Positions 18,963 to 27,902 of a DNA stretch of 64,000 nt are shown here, piece after piece. The notes under the pieces are model-generated. The model worked only from the letters and a program-made list of their open reading frames with translations. It made no database searches and was not told where the DNA came from. The DNA is from Methanogenium marinum. GTDB lineage: Archaea > Halobacteriota > Methanomicrobia > Methanomicrobiales > Methanomicrobiaceae. How positions within the stretch are numbered: the first letter of the stretch is position 1; the number at the start of each line of letters is the position of its first letter. The stretch is taken from positions 558,001 to 622,000 of the forward strand of contig NZ_JAKELO010000002.1 in assembly GCF_028912405.1 (NCBI RefSeq), written 5' to 3'. Position numbers and translations under genes: made by a program.

Positions 18963-19690
18963 TTACATTCCGCTCTTTTCTGCAATGAAGAATGTATAGC
19001 CATATTCAGCAGGGTATTTTTCAAACACTTCAATTTCAGTCATCACGTGATCCAGCATCCCTTTTTCTTCAGTGCCGGTATACTGTTCCTTCAACTCCGG
19101 AATCCTCTTTTTAAGAGGGACATAGTAATCATCCCACCATGCGGATTCAGGGAGTCTGAACGTCTTAATATTTGAAAATCCCTCAGATTCAAGAATACGG
19201 CAGACCTCATCCTCCCGTTTCATATCCGGATATGTCTCCTTAAAAAACGTTTCAGTCTCCGGGGACGGAGTATCGGAAAACCATACCGCATCGGTAAATG
19301 CAATTTTTCCGCCCGGTTTCAGGTAATTCTTCCATTTCATAATTGCATCCCCTATTCCGATGATGAATATTGATCCTTCCGCCCAGATGAGATCGAATTT
19401 TTCGTATTCGAAGGGAAGTTCATCCATGGAAGCACAGACCGTTCTTATCCGTGACTGGAGATTGTTCTTCTCTGCTCGCTCGTTTTCAGGTCATCTAAAA
19501 AAGGTTGATGAATATCAACGGCATTAATGATGCACTCTGTGCATAGTTTTGCGAGTGCGATGGTCTGCATCCCGCTTCCGCATCCAATATCCAGAATCTC
19601 AGCACCTTCCGTGTTCAGTTCTGATAGTTCAAATGCCTTTTTTTGCATCTGTCGTCGCCAGGACCCTGTCTGGACAGGCCCTCAAATATG
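18963..19690 (-). pseudogene. frameshifted class I SAM methyltransferase
   Basis: The remains of one methyltransferase lie in three frames. A first piece gives FEGLSRQGPGDD. After a shift at a run of seven A comes ELNTEGAEILDIGCGSGMQ (the SAM-binding motif I) through QPFLDDL. After a second shift near the CTGAAAACGAG context (about 19487) comes ERAEKNN..., then MDELPFEYEKFDLIWAEGS through the intact C-terminus. The joined protein would resemble small-molecule methyltransferases of about 240 residues. The N-terminal start is also lost. Two or more shifts, mainly at A-runs, suggest a dead gene, though homopolymer sequencing errors remain possible. Confidence 0.75.
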
Positions 19691-19994
19691 GAAAAAATAA
19701 TGAATCATCCATTGGTTTCTGATTGAGAAAGGGGGCACTTCATCTTTGTGGTTACTCAGTCTGTTCTCTCACATTCCAAAGGGATAATCCTGACGCTGGA
19801 GAGATTGTTCAACTCCATAAAAAACCAGCATGATACCTGCAGCCATCACATAAAACCGATAAAAGTCAACGTGGACTTTTGACTATAGTAGCGAGGTGCT
19901 GTCTTCACCTAATTTGCACGGCAAATAAATCATTCAGCGACGCACAGGAACGAACACAGTAACCCATATTGCCGCTCAAAACACCCCAAAATAA
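19691..19994. other. intergenic region before the C69 peptidase
   Basis: About 300 bases without a gene. I see no RNA gene or clear repeat. It presumably holds the promoter of the downstream peptidase gene, but no convincing TATA box stands out. Confidence 0.5.
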
Positions 19995-21851
19995 ATGAAT
20001 ACCATTTTACCTGTCAATTCCGTATTTTCTATTATGCTGAATCAATTAAAAACCAAATTACATATTATACCAGGCATATTCACTATTTTGCTGGTATTCA
20101 TGCTAATATCAGCACCCGTATCCGCATGCACAATCTTTGCTGTTACTCCCGGTGCCTCAGAGGATGGTTCCATGTATGTCGGTCACACGAATGACGGTGT
20201 CGGCTTTGACTGGAGAAATTATGACGACATCAGCCTCATCTATATCCCTGCCGCAGACCATGCTACGGGCGATAAACGGCCTATTGCATTCGATCCCAAC
20301 AGCGGTTCTGATGCAGCCGGCAATAAAGCACAAGGCAATTCCGAGACAATCCTTGGATATATCGACCAGGTGCCCCACACCTATGCCTACTACACCGCAT
20401 CCTATGGGATGATGAACGAACATCAGCTTTTAAGCGGCGAATGCACTGATTATGCCAAAATCCAGCTTGGTGCAGAGGAAGGAAAGAGAATCTTCTATTC
20501 GTCTGAACTTTCCAACATTGCCCTTGAACGCTGCACAACTGCACGTGGGGCAGTTGAACTGGTCGGTGAACTGATTGAGTCATATGGTTACTACGGCACC
20601 GGCGAGACACTCATCTTCGCTGACCCAAAGGAAGCATGGGTCATTGAAATGTGTTCCAATCCGGAAGGCACCGGCGGCCTCTGGGTTGCAGAGAAGATAC
20701 CCGATGGAGAAGTCTTTGTGGAAGGAAATGAATTCCGAATTCGTGAAATTGTTCCAAACGACCCTGATATGCTCTATGCGACAGATCTCTTCCGTATTGT
20801 CGAAGAAAATGGCATGTGGTCACCCGCTGACGGAACACTCGACTGGCTGGAAGCAACAAGCTATGGCGAGTATTCCCACCCATACTATTCCCTCATGCGG
20901 GTATGGAGCATTCAGAACAGACTTGCACCCTCCCTTGAACTGAGCCCGTATGTGGAGGACTCCTACACAGAGGCATATCCATTTACCATTAAACCGGACG
21001 AAAAAGTCAACCTGACAACCGCGTTCTCACTCTACCGTGACCATTACGAAGGGACAGAATTTGATCTGACCACAGGCGTTGCCGCAGGACCCTTTGGCAA
21101 TCCATACCGCTATCTCGGGCCATCTGACGCCCACACCGATTTCCAGAATGAGACGTTCATTGAAGTCCGTCCCGGTGCAAACCCACGGCCTGTTTCTGCA
21201 GTATTCTGTGCCTACAGCTATGTGGCACAGGCACGTGCCGACCTCCCCGATCCTGTTGGCGGAGTGCTCTGGTTTGGCCCGGCTGTCGCATACGAAACCG
21301 TATACGCACCAATGTATGCCGGTGCTGAAAACGTATCAGTCCCCTATGCCACCGGCGACAGAGAAGTGTATGATCCGGAATCTGCCTACTGGACCTTTGA
21401 TTTTGTCACCAACTGGGCAATGCTCCGCTACGATGCAATGATTGTTGATATTCAGCAAAAACAGTCTGAACTAGAATCAGAGTCAATCGAAGCGGTTAAA
21501 GTAACAGATGCACAGGCAGTTGAACTGATTCAGGCAGGAGACGAGGCTGGAGCACGCCAGCTTCTCACCACCTTCACAGTTGAACGGGGCGATACGATCA
21601 TCGATGAATGGCAGGCACTCTCCGGAATGCTTGTGGTCAAATATTCAAACGGTCTTATTACCGATCCAACAAACGAGAATGTTGAAGAGTCCGGCTATCC
21701 GGCATGGTGGTCCCAGGAGGCAGACTACCAGTATGGACCCAGAGTGTACGCACTGGATCAACTCAGGGATACAGATGGCCTGAATTTTACCGGACAGACT
21801 GTATGGGTTCCCAAAAATGCATCGTTTGAAGATATTCTCAGTATCATCTGA
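19995..21851 (+). CDS. secreted C69-family dipeptidase-like protein
   Basis: A 618-residue N-terminal-nucleophile hydrolase of peptidase family C69. After a signal peptide (IPGIFTILLVFMLISAPVSA) the mature protein would begin CTIFAVTPGASEDGS. The first cysteine is the expected nucleophile, exposed by signal cleavage. The HTNDG motif follows shortly, and other family parts are WVIEMC and TSYGEYSHPYYS. Family members cleave dipeptides, but the substrate of this extracellular protein is unknown. A second in-frame ATG 13 codons in would give a more standard signal peptide; neither start has a clear ribosome-binding site. The gene stands alone, and T-rich sequence follows the stop codon. Confidence 0.88.
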   Translation: MNTILPVNSVFSIMLNQLKTKLHIIPGIFTILLVFMLISAPVSACTIFAVTPGASEDGSMYVGHTNDGVGFDWRNYDDISLIYIPAADHATGDKRPIAFDPNSGSDAAGNKAQGNSETILGYIDQVPHTYAYYTASYGMMNEHQLLSGECTDYAKIQLGAEEGKRIFYSSELSNIALERCTTARGAVELVGELIESYGYYGTGETLIFADPKEAWVIEMCSNPEGTGGLWVAEKIPDGEVFVEGNEFRIREIVPNDPDMLYATDLFRIVEENGMWSPADGTLDWLEATSYGEYSHPYYSLMRVWSIQNRLAPSLELSPYVEDSYTEAYPFTIKPDEKVNLTTAFSLYRDHYEGTEFDLTTGVAAGPFGNPYRYLGPSDAHTDFQNETFIEVRPGANPRPVSAVFCAYSYVAQARADLPDPVGGVLWFGPAVAYETVYAPMYAGAENVSVPYATGDREVYDPESAYWTFDFVTNWAMLRYDAMIVDIQQKQSELESESIEAVKVTDAQAVELIQAGDEAGARQLLTTFTVERGDTIIDEWQALSGMLVVKYSNGLITDPTNENVEESGYPAWWSQEADYQYGPRVYALDQLRDTDGLNFTGQTVWVPKNASFEDILSII

Positions 21852-22198
21852 AATGCATCATAAAACTGAATTCTTCTTTTTTTTCCACAAATTTCCGGAG
21901 ATCCTTTTTGGGTGAAAACATCCGGAGCAGTGCACCTCAGATACATACCACAGCAAGAAGCAACAACACAATCCCACAGGCAAGGGTGGCCTCCTCCCCC
22001 ACATTCGCCTTATATTCTATATTGCTGCCATTTAGTTGGAATGAGTGATTTTATGGCATTAAAAATTCCAAAAATGCTTATTTTCCCGAACATTCTGCCC
22101 CAAACCATTGTTACGGATGTAAAAAAAGATAATCTAATTTAATTAACTCCAGGACAAGTCAACCCCATTTTTATTCCAGGAACCACACATATGAACAT
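21852..22198. other. intergenic region and modA1 promoter
   Basis: A T-rich stretch (TTCTTCTTTTTTTTCC) just after the peptidase stop may end its transcript. Near 22141 is AATTAACTCC and near 22168 TTTTTATTCC, about 29 bases before the modA1 ATG, placing transcription start almost at the start codon. The same arrangement recurs before modA2. No gene is seen. Confidence 0.5.
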
Positions 22199-22213
22199 AT
22201 GAGTAGAAATTAC
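22196..22213 (+). promoter_or_regulatory. shared CATATGAGTA-type motif at modA1 start
   Basis: CATATGAGTAGAAATTAC covers the modA1 start codon and is preceded by TATGAA, giving TATG-NN-CATA symmetry. Closely matching sequence occurs at modA2, before the NifX-like gene and before both DUF5320 genes. If the transcript is leaderless the site lies over the transcription start, a position suited to repression. An operator role is inference. Confidence 0.45.
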
Positions 22214-23044
22214 CTCCCGGCAGTGCTGTTAATTGTGGCACTTGCCTGTTGTATGGTCTGCGGATGCACATCCGATACCACACCAGCAGACACCACCACT
22301 ATTGGTGCAGACACCACTCCTGTTGCAGGAGAGACTGAGTCCGCAGAATCCCTTATTGTCTACTGCGGCGCAGGCCTGCGTGAACCAATGGACGAGATTG
22401 CACAGGTATATCAGGAGAAGACCGGCACTGAGATCAAGTACACATACAGTGGATCAGCACAGCTGCTCTCACAGATTGAACTCCTGCAGGAAGGAGACTG
22501 TTACATGCCTGGTGCAAAGTCATACATCGACTCCGCAGCAGAGAAGGGTTTCATCAATTCCAGCGAGGAAACCATCTATCACGTGCTTGCCATCGCTGTG
22601 GCCCCGGGTAACCCAAAGAATATCACCACCCTTGATGACCTGACCAATGACGGTGTCCGTGTTGCTATTGGTGAACCAACCGGACCTGCTGTTGGAAAGG
22701 CATCAAAGAAGATGCTGGAGAAAGCAGGCTACTGGGAAGAATTGCAGGACAACATCGTAGTACAGTCCGGTACTGTCAACGAGCTGCTGGTCTACATGAA
22801 CATGGACCAGACAGATGCCGCTATCATCTGGGAAGACCTCCTTGATAACTCAGACTTGGAAAAGGTTGCCATCCCTATTGACGAAGGTTTCATCAAAGTT
22901 ATTCCCGTTGGTACCCTTTCATTCTCAGAAAACCCTGAAGATGCACAGACTTTTGCTGAATTCGTCTCATCCGACGATGGCAAGGCTATCTTTGTGAAAC
23001 ACGGATTTGAGACATACCCCTCTGCAAAATACGGGGATGCATAA
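22199..23044 (+). CDS. modA: molybdate/tungstate ABC transporter binding lipoprotein (copy 1)
   Basis: A 281-residue substrate-binding protein of the ModA/WtpA family, anchored outside the cell membrane. The N-terminus is a signal sequence ending in the lipobox-like VCGC, followed by a threonine-rich linker and the binding domain from about residue 50 (LIVYCGAGLREPMDEIA). Family segments include YSGSAQLLSQIELLQEGDCY and AAIIWEDLL. It captures the oxyanion for the ModB/ModC permease downstream. A paralogue follows 240 bases on. The ATG is embedded in a shared motif and has no ribosome-binding site, consistent with a leaderless transcript. Molybdate versus tungstate cannot be told by eye; the tungsten-type AOR in this window makes tungstate attractive. 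Confidence 0.92.
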   Translation: MSRNYLPAVLLIVALACCMVCGCTSDTTPADTTTIGADTTPVAGETESAESLIVYCGAGLREPMDEIAQVYQEKTGTEIKYTYSGSAQLLSQIELLQEGDCYMPGAKSYIDSAAEKGFINSSEETIYHVLAIAVAPGNPKNITTLDDLTNDGVRVAIGEPTGPAVGKASKKMLEKAGYWEELQDNIVVQSGTVNELLVYMNMDQTDAAIIWEDLLDNSDLEKVAIPIDEGFIKVIPVGTLSFSENPEDAQTFAEFVSSDDGKAIFVKHGFETYPSAKYGDA

Positions 23045-23282
23045 CACTTTTTTCTTTTTTCGCCAATATCCAATCTTGATCTCAGACCATGATACCGGCC
23101 AGAATTCCGCGAAACCCATTGAGTGGGAACGCCCACTGAAATGTGCCATTTTCAAAAAAGCCCATATCAACCCCGTATTCAAAAAATAACGGACAATTCA
23201 TCCAGAATACCAAGTTAACCACATCCAATTAACTCGCCTACAAATCAACGTTCTTTTTTATAATCAACTCCCAAATTGTGAA

Positions 23283-23300
23283 CATATGAGTCATAAATAC
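23283..23300 (+). promoter_or_regulatory. shared CATATGAGTA-type motif at modA2 start
   Basis: CATATGAGTCATAAATAC covers the start codon of the second modA and matches the copy before DUF5320 at 16 of 18 positions. A TATA-like TTTTTTATAATC lies about 25-30 bases upstream. Part of the likeness to the modA1 site may simply reflect paralogous coding sequence; the likeness to noncoding copies cannot. Confidence 0.45.
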
Positions 23301-24104
23301 TGGACATTCGTTGCCATCATTGCAGCCATCTGCCTCTGCATGGCATGCGGATGCACATCTGAGGCAACCCCTGCAGACAATGCAGGACAAATAACCACTG
23401 AAGAAAAATCACTTATTGTCTATTCCGGCGCTGGACTGCGTGAACCAATGGATGAGATTGCGAAGGTTTACGAAGAACAGACCGGCACTGTGATCAAATA
23501 CACCTACGCTGGATCAGCGCAGTTGCTCTCCCAGATGGAACTGCTCCAGGAAGGGGACTGCTACATGCCCGGTGCAAAGGCATACCTCGATTCTGCCACT
23601 GAAAAAGGATTTATTGACGAAAGCGAGGACGTCATCTACCACGTGCTCGCCTTTGCAGTCGCACCCGGCAACCCGAAAAACATCACCTGCCTCAAAGATC
23701 TCACTGAGGACGGCGTGACAGTCGCCATCGGTGAACCTACCGCCAATGCAGTCGGAAAGGCCACGAAACAGATCTATGATAAGGCAGGACTCTGGGAAGA
23801 CCTGCAGGACAACATCATCGTGCGCTCCGCCACCGTGAACGAACTGATTGTCTATATGAATATGGGTCAGGCCGATGCTTCTATTATCTGGGAGGACCTC
23901 CTCGGCAGCCCCAATGTCGAACAGATAGACATACCCCAGGAAGAAGGATTTGTCAAGGTCGTCCCGGTGGCCACACTCTCATTCTCCAAAAAACCGACAG
24001 AAGCAAAAGCATTCGCTGATTTCGTCGCATCTGACGAAGGAAAAGCAATATTTGTAAAACATGGATTTGAGACATACCCCTCAGCAAAATATGGGGATGC
24101 CTGA
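23286..24104 (+). CDS. modA: molybdate/tungstate ABC transporter binding lipoprotein (copy 2)
   Basis: A 272-residue paralogue of the preceding gene with the same layout: signal sequence, lipobox-like ACGC, linker, and binding domain (LIVYSGAGLREPMDEIAKVY). Most of the binding domain is shared between the copies, whereas linkers and signal sequences differ. It is the copy nearest the TrmO-like, permease and ATPase genes. Two binding proteins feeding one permease could differ in affinity or in molybdate/tungstate preference (inference). Its stop is followed by a T-rich tract (TTTTTCTTTTTTTTT), a likely terminator that would separate it transcriptionally from the genes downstream. Confidence 0.92.
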   Translation: MSHKYWTFVAIIAAICLCMACGCTSEATPADNAGQITTEEKSLIVYSGAGLREPMDEIAKVYEEQTGTVIKYTYAGSAQLLSQMELLQEGDCYMPGAKAYLDSATEKGFIDESEDVIYHVLAFAVAPGNPKNITCLKDLTEDGVTVAIGEPTANAVGKATKQIYDKAGLWEDLQDNIIVRSATVNELIVYMNMGQADASIIWEDLLGSPNVEQIDIPQEEGFVKVVPVATLSFSKKPTEAKAFADFVASDEGKAIFVKHGFETYPSAKYGDA

Positions 24105-24105
24105 T

Positions 24106-24121
24106 TTTTCTTTTTTTTTGC
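24106..24121 (+). terminator. T-rich tract after modA2
   Basis: A pyrimidine tract of nearly only T directly follows the second modA stop codon, the usual form of archaeal intrinsic termination. A similar tract follows modA1 near 23047-23060. Confidence 0.5.
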
Positions 24122-24294
24122 TGAGATACCATAAAACAATGGAGAAAACCTTTCCTTCCCTAAAAAATCGGGAGACAAACAGAGGCACATTTCCGGAATA
24201 TTGTTCAGGCACTCTCTTTTCGGATGAACGAAATCTATCCATACACCAGCAATTATGGCTGCATCCGGCAAAAAATAAACAAGAGGTACGTTAC

Positions 24295-24810
24295 ATGACA
24301 GACATTATATTCAAACCAATTGGAATCATCCACTCTGAACACACAGTACATGAGGATACCCCGATTCAGGGAATATTCAACCCTTCACGTGGGCAGATTG
24401 AAGTATTTAAAGAATTTGAAGAAGGACTGCGGGATATTGAATCATTTTCCCACCTGATTCTCCTCTATCACTTTGACCGGGCCACCGGAAAGAACCTGAC
24501 CCAAAAGCCATTTCTGGACGGGGAAAAGGAACGCGGCATCTTTGCCATCCGCCACTTCAACCGACCAAACCCCATTGGACTTTCCATCGTGAAACTCTTG
24601 GATGTGCATGACAACATCCTGGAGATCGAACAGGTGGATATCCTGGACGGAACACCACTTATTGACATCAAACCCTATGTGCATCAGTTCGACCACCGCG
24701 AGGAGGTCGAGAACGGATGGGTGGACAACACCCACATGGACGACATCGGTGCATGGAATGCCACCCCTAAAGGCCTGAGAGACAAGGAGAGAACCAATCG
24801 TGAAAAGTGA
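24295..24810 (+). CDS. TrmO/TsaA-family protein
   Basis: A 171-residue protein of the TsaA/TrmO (YaeB) family. Characterised bacterial members methylate N6 of threonylcarbamoyladenosine at position 37 of tRNA-Thr, using AdoMet. Family motifs are the start FKPIGIIHSEH, GLRDIESFSHLILLYHF and HFNRPNPIGLS, followed by DGTPLIDIKPY. The chosen ATG has a good GAGGT ribosome-binding site; longer in-frame extensions run back into modA2. It lies inside the Mo/W transport locus and overlaps modB by 11 bases, so it is co-transcribed with the transporter. That context suggests a Mo/W-related role in methanogens, but this is inference. Confidence 0.85.
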   Translation: MTDIIFKPIGIIHSEHTVHEDTPIQGIFNPSRGQIEVFKEFEEGLRDIESFSHLILLYHFDRATGKNLTQKPFLDGEKERGIFAIRHFNRPNPIGLSIVKLLDVHDNILEIEQVDILDGTPLIDIKPYVHQFDHREEVENGWVDNTHMDDIGAWNATPKGLRDKERTNREK

Positions 24811-25597
24811 CCTGCGACGTAACTGGGTAAAAATTCTCAGCATCGCTGTAGGTCTTGTACTTGCCGGCTTTATCATCGCTCTGCTGCTTCTGGTGGTAAC
24901 CCACCCATCACCTTCAGCAGTGGTTGATTCACTGATGACCAAGGAGATCCAATTTGCTATCTACCTCAGTCTTGCCACATCCATCATATCAACCCTCCTG
25001 TGCATACTGATCGCAGTCCCTGCCGCCTATGCACTGGCACGGTATAACTTCTGGGGAAAAAGTTTTGTGAGCACCATCCTCGACATGCCCCTGGCACTGC
25101 CACCGCTTGTTGCTGGTGTGGGACTCCTGCTCCTCTTCGGAACCACACCTTTCGGTGACTTCCTTGAATCAATAGGAATTGTCTTTGTCTTTACCCCCCT
25201 TGGCATCATCATCGCACAGTTCTTCGTGAACATGCCGTTTATGCTGCGAATTATGCGTTCCACATTCACGGACATCTCCCCACGCTATGAATATGTGGCC
25301 TGCACACTCGGATGTACGAATCTGCAGGCCATCTGGCGGGTAACCATTCCAATGGCAGCCCATGGGTTTCTTGCAGGTGCTGTTATCACCTGGGCAAAGG
25401 GCATAGGTGAGTTTGGTGCTGCACTAATGATTGCGGGCGCAACACGGATGAAGACAGAAACACTACCCATTTCGCTCTACCTGAACATGTCCTGCGGTGA
25501 ACTGGAGATGGCAATATCTGCTGCAATCATTCTGATGGTGATATCGGTGGTATCTCTCTACGTCTTTGAATACTTTGGAGGATCCGCCAAATTCTAA
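24800..25597 (+). CDS. modB: molybdate/tungstate ABC transporter permease
   Basis: A 265-residue membrane permease of the ModB/WtpB type. About six hydrophobic segments are visible, beginning VKILSIAVGLVLAGFIIALLL. The ATPase-contact loop reads EYVACTLGCTNLQAIWRVTIP, followed by GAVITWAKGIGEFGAALMIAGAT, which is characteristic of the molybdate/tungstate branch. Translation starts at GTG with GGAGAG upstream, overlapping the TrmO-like gene. It forms the membrane channel with the ATPase encoded 14 bases downstream. Confidence 0.92.
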   Translation: MKSDLRRNWVKILSIAVGLVLAGFIIALLLLVVTHPSPSAVVDSLMTKEIQFAIYLSLATSIISTLLCILIAVPAAYALARYNFWGKSFVSTILDMPLALPPLVAGVGLLLLFGTTPFGDFLESIGIVFVFTPLGIIIAQFFVNMPFMLRIMRSTFTDISPRYEYVACTLGCTNLQAIWRVTIPMAAHGFLAGAVITWAKGIGEFGAALMIAGATRMKTETLPISLYLNMSCGELEMAISAAIILMVISVVSLYVFEYFGGSAKF

Positions 25598-25611
25598 CCC
25601 GGGTGAACATC

Positions 25612-26670
25612 ATGCTAACAATAGAACATATTTCAAAAGATTTAGGCGAGTTCATCCTCGACGATGTTTCCCTCACTGTCGAAGACGGCGAGTACTTTGT
25701 TATCATCGGGCCAACCGGCGCTGGCAAGACCATCCTTCTTGAGACAATCGCAGGGGTATACCCACCGGACTCAGGCACTGTCGTCCTTGATGGCCGCGAT
25801 GTGACCTTCGTCCCTCCCCGTGAACGAAACATCACAATGGTCTACCAGGACTACATGCTCTTCCCCCATCTGACCGTTGCAGAAAATATCGGATTCGGCC
25901 TGAAGAACCGGAAACTTCCGGCGGAAGAAATTTCAACAAAGGTGGCTGAGGTGGCAGATATTTTTGGTATCGGACATCTGCTCCACCGCTATCCGGACAC
26001 CCTCTCCGGAGGAGAACAACAGCGAGCGGCAATATCACGGGCAATTGTCCTTGAACCATCCATTCTACTCTTAGATGAACCCCTAAGTGCACTGGACGGG
26101 CAGACACGAGACCGTCTCAGGATTGAGCTTAGACGCCTGCATGCCAAATACAAGACAACAATCATCCACATCACTCACAACTTTGAGGAGGTATTCTCCC
26201 TTGCCTCACGGGTAGCGGTGATGCATCAGGGAAAGATGATGCAGGTAGGGACACCAGACGAGGTATTTCGGCACCCGAATTCTGAATTTATTGCAGAATT
26301 CGTTGGAGTGCAGAATATCTTCCGGGGCACATGCAAAACAACCGAAGGACTTTCTGAGATCTCAGTTGAAGGAGCAGAGAACACTCATATCATCTGTTCA
26401 TCCCTCTGCACGGGCAATACCAATGTAACAGCCACCATCCGCCCGGAAGACATCATGGTTTCCTGCACAAAACTCGAGTCCACGGCACGGAACTCCTTTG
26501 CGGGAACCATCACCGATGTGGCAGATAACGGCTCAATGGTGAGGATCAGCGTTGATACCGGCCTCCCTTTCATTGCTGCAGTTACCCGACAGGGATGGCA
26601 ATCCCTTGAAGCTGAAATTGGCGACACAGTATATCTTACCATTATGGCACAGTCTGTGCATATCTTCTAA
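25612..26670 (+). CDS. modC: molybdate/tungstate ABC transporter ATPase
   Basis: A 352-residue ATP-binding subunit that drives import. The Walker A loop is GPTGAGKT, the form usual in ModC/WtpC. The ABC signature is LSGGEQQR, and Walker B is ILLLDEPLSALD with the H-loop in IHITHNFEE. The last ~110 residues form a regulatory TOBE-type domain (TATIRPEDIMVS). The ATG is chosen over a GTG three codons earlier because GGGTGA is then correctly spaced. It ends the operon. Confidence 0.93.
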   Translation: MLTIEHISKDLGEFILDDVSLTVEDGEYFVIIGPTGAGKTILLETIAGVYPPDSGTVVLDGRDVTFVPPRERNITMVYQDYMLFPHLTVAENIGFGLKNRKLPAEEISTKVAEVADIFGIGHLLHRYPDTLSGGEQQRAAISRAIVLEPSILLLDEPLSALDGQTRDRLRIELRRLHAKYKTTIIHITHNFEEVFSLASRVAVMHQGKMMQVGTPDEVFRHPNSEFIAEFVGVQNIFRGTCKTTEGLSEISVEGAENTHIICSSLCTGNTNVTATIRPEDIMVSCTKLESTARNSFAGTITDVADNGSMVRISVDTGLPFIAAVTRQGWQSLEAEIGDTVYLTIMAQSVHIF

Positions 26671-27087
26671 ATTTCCCCCTCCAATCCTTTTTTACCCATA
26701 TGTTCCTAATGTGCGGCACCCCCCATGAGTCGTTCCTGAAAAAACCCATACAGGACCACAAATGCAAACACCACGCAACGCGATCTGCGCAGACCCATAC
26801 GAGCACCCACCTGCATCGCCACTATGCTGCAGGCAATTTAAAACACTGGGGGGCGTACCTGGTTCATTTATGGCAAAATTAGATATATCGGAAAATTTTC
26901 ATAATAAAATTTAAAATTTAAAACCACGGTTAATTGGAACAATTCAAAAAATAAAAGATTTTAGCCATTATTTTTAAATTTAAAAGCCATAAATTCGAAT
27001 AAACAGATTTCGGCACGATTAGAATCTACCAAACTATTAAATCTTCAATTAAACGATGTATTGATACAACATTATGTCGGAGTAGAC
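26671..27087. other. AT-rich intergenic region
   Basis: No gene is supported here. The first half is ordinary in composition, and the second half is strongly AT-rich with many AAATTTAAA-like stretches that could hold the promoter of the next gene. No tRNA or hairpin stands out. Confidence 0.5.
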
Positions 27088-27501
27088 ATGGAACAGGTAA
27101 CAGTAGTATCCACATCTGATGATGCAATCATCAGACAGTTCAGAGAGTCGGATGCCTGGGGTCTTGCGACCGCAGTCGACCTCAAGAAATGTAACCCGGA
27201 AACCATCCGGGATGCGGAAAAGATACGTGAGTTCGTAGCGCAGCTGTGTGAACTCATTGACATGAAACCATTTGGTGAGACACAGGTCGTCCATTTTGGT
27301 CCAAATGATCGGGTTGCCGGATATTCCATGACCCAGCTGATTGAAACCTCCCTGATATCAGGACATTTTGCCAATGAAACAAATGCGGCATATCTTGATA
27401 TCTTCAGCTGTAAGGAATATCCTCCAGAGATTATGGCTGAATTCTGCAAAGATTTCTTTGAAGCCGAGTCCTGTAACATACAGATTTTGTTCAGAAATTA
27501 G
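27088..27501 (+). CDS. S-adenosylmethionine decarboxylase-like protein
   Basis: A 137-residue protein resembling the small SpeD/SpeH AdoMet decarboxylases, pyruvoyl enzymes that make decarboxylated AdoMet for polyamine synthesis. The canonical ESH-x4-H region is replaced by ETSLISGHFANE. Even so, a serine five residues before a histidine, and a cysteine 15 residues after that histidine (YLDIFSC), keep the spacing of the catalytic Ser63/His68/Cys83 of the Thermotoga enzyme. The residue before the serine is T, not E. The N-terminal DAWGLATAVDLKKCNPE also fits. The ATG with GGAG upstream is preferred to a TTG nine codons earlier. Activity is uncertain; a T-rich tract follows the stop. Confidence 0.65.
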   Translation: MEQVTVVSTSDDAIIRQFRESDAWGLATAVDLKKCNPETIRDAEKIREFVAQLCELIDMKPFGETQVVHFGPNDRVAGYSMTQLIETSLISGHFANETNAAYLDIFSCKEYPPEIMAEFCKDFFEAESCNIQILFRN

Positions 27502-27902
27502 GTATGACCCGGTCACAGGGTTTTTCTTTTTCTTTTTTCCTGTAGTCACCTTTGATACATACAGTCAGGCCCAAAAACCATTTAGCCTGCAACTCTCACA
27601 TTACAGATATTTGGCCCGTTTCACAATACAGTCCTGAATTCTTTGCATGCTCCTGAATTCTCACAGGACAATTCCGGACATATACATTCAGAATCACTAT
27701 ATCTGTATTCAAAATACATGCCCGGATAAAAAGAAAGGAGTTGTGAATTGGAAGTCTGGAGCAGACTTAATCATACGGGAGGAATTAATATGCGGTGAAT
27801 TCCCCTCGCATGCAGAGGTGTTGAATGGGGGTGTCCTCCTCCCCATCTCTTTATTGCCCCGTTCAGGACAAAAACACCCGCCGTGCAGGGTGAAAGTATT
27901 TT
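27502..27902. other. convergent intergenic region with T-tract and hairpin
   Basis: Between two convergent genes. A T-rich tract (TTTTTCTTTTTCTTTTTTCC) starting about 20 bases after the first gene is a likely terminator. Near 27825-27846, ATGGGG and CCCCAT can pair around a ten-base loop, a possible terminator for the gene on the other strand. No gene is seen. Confidence 0.5.
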
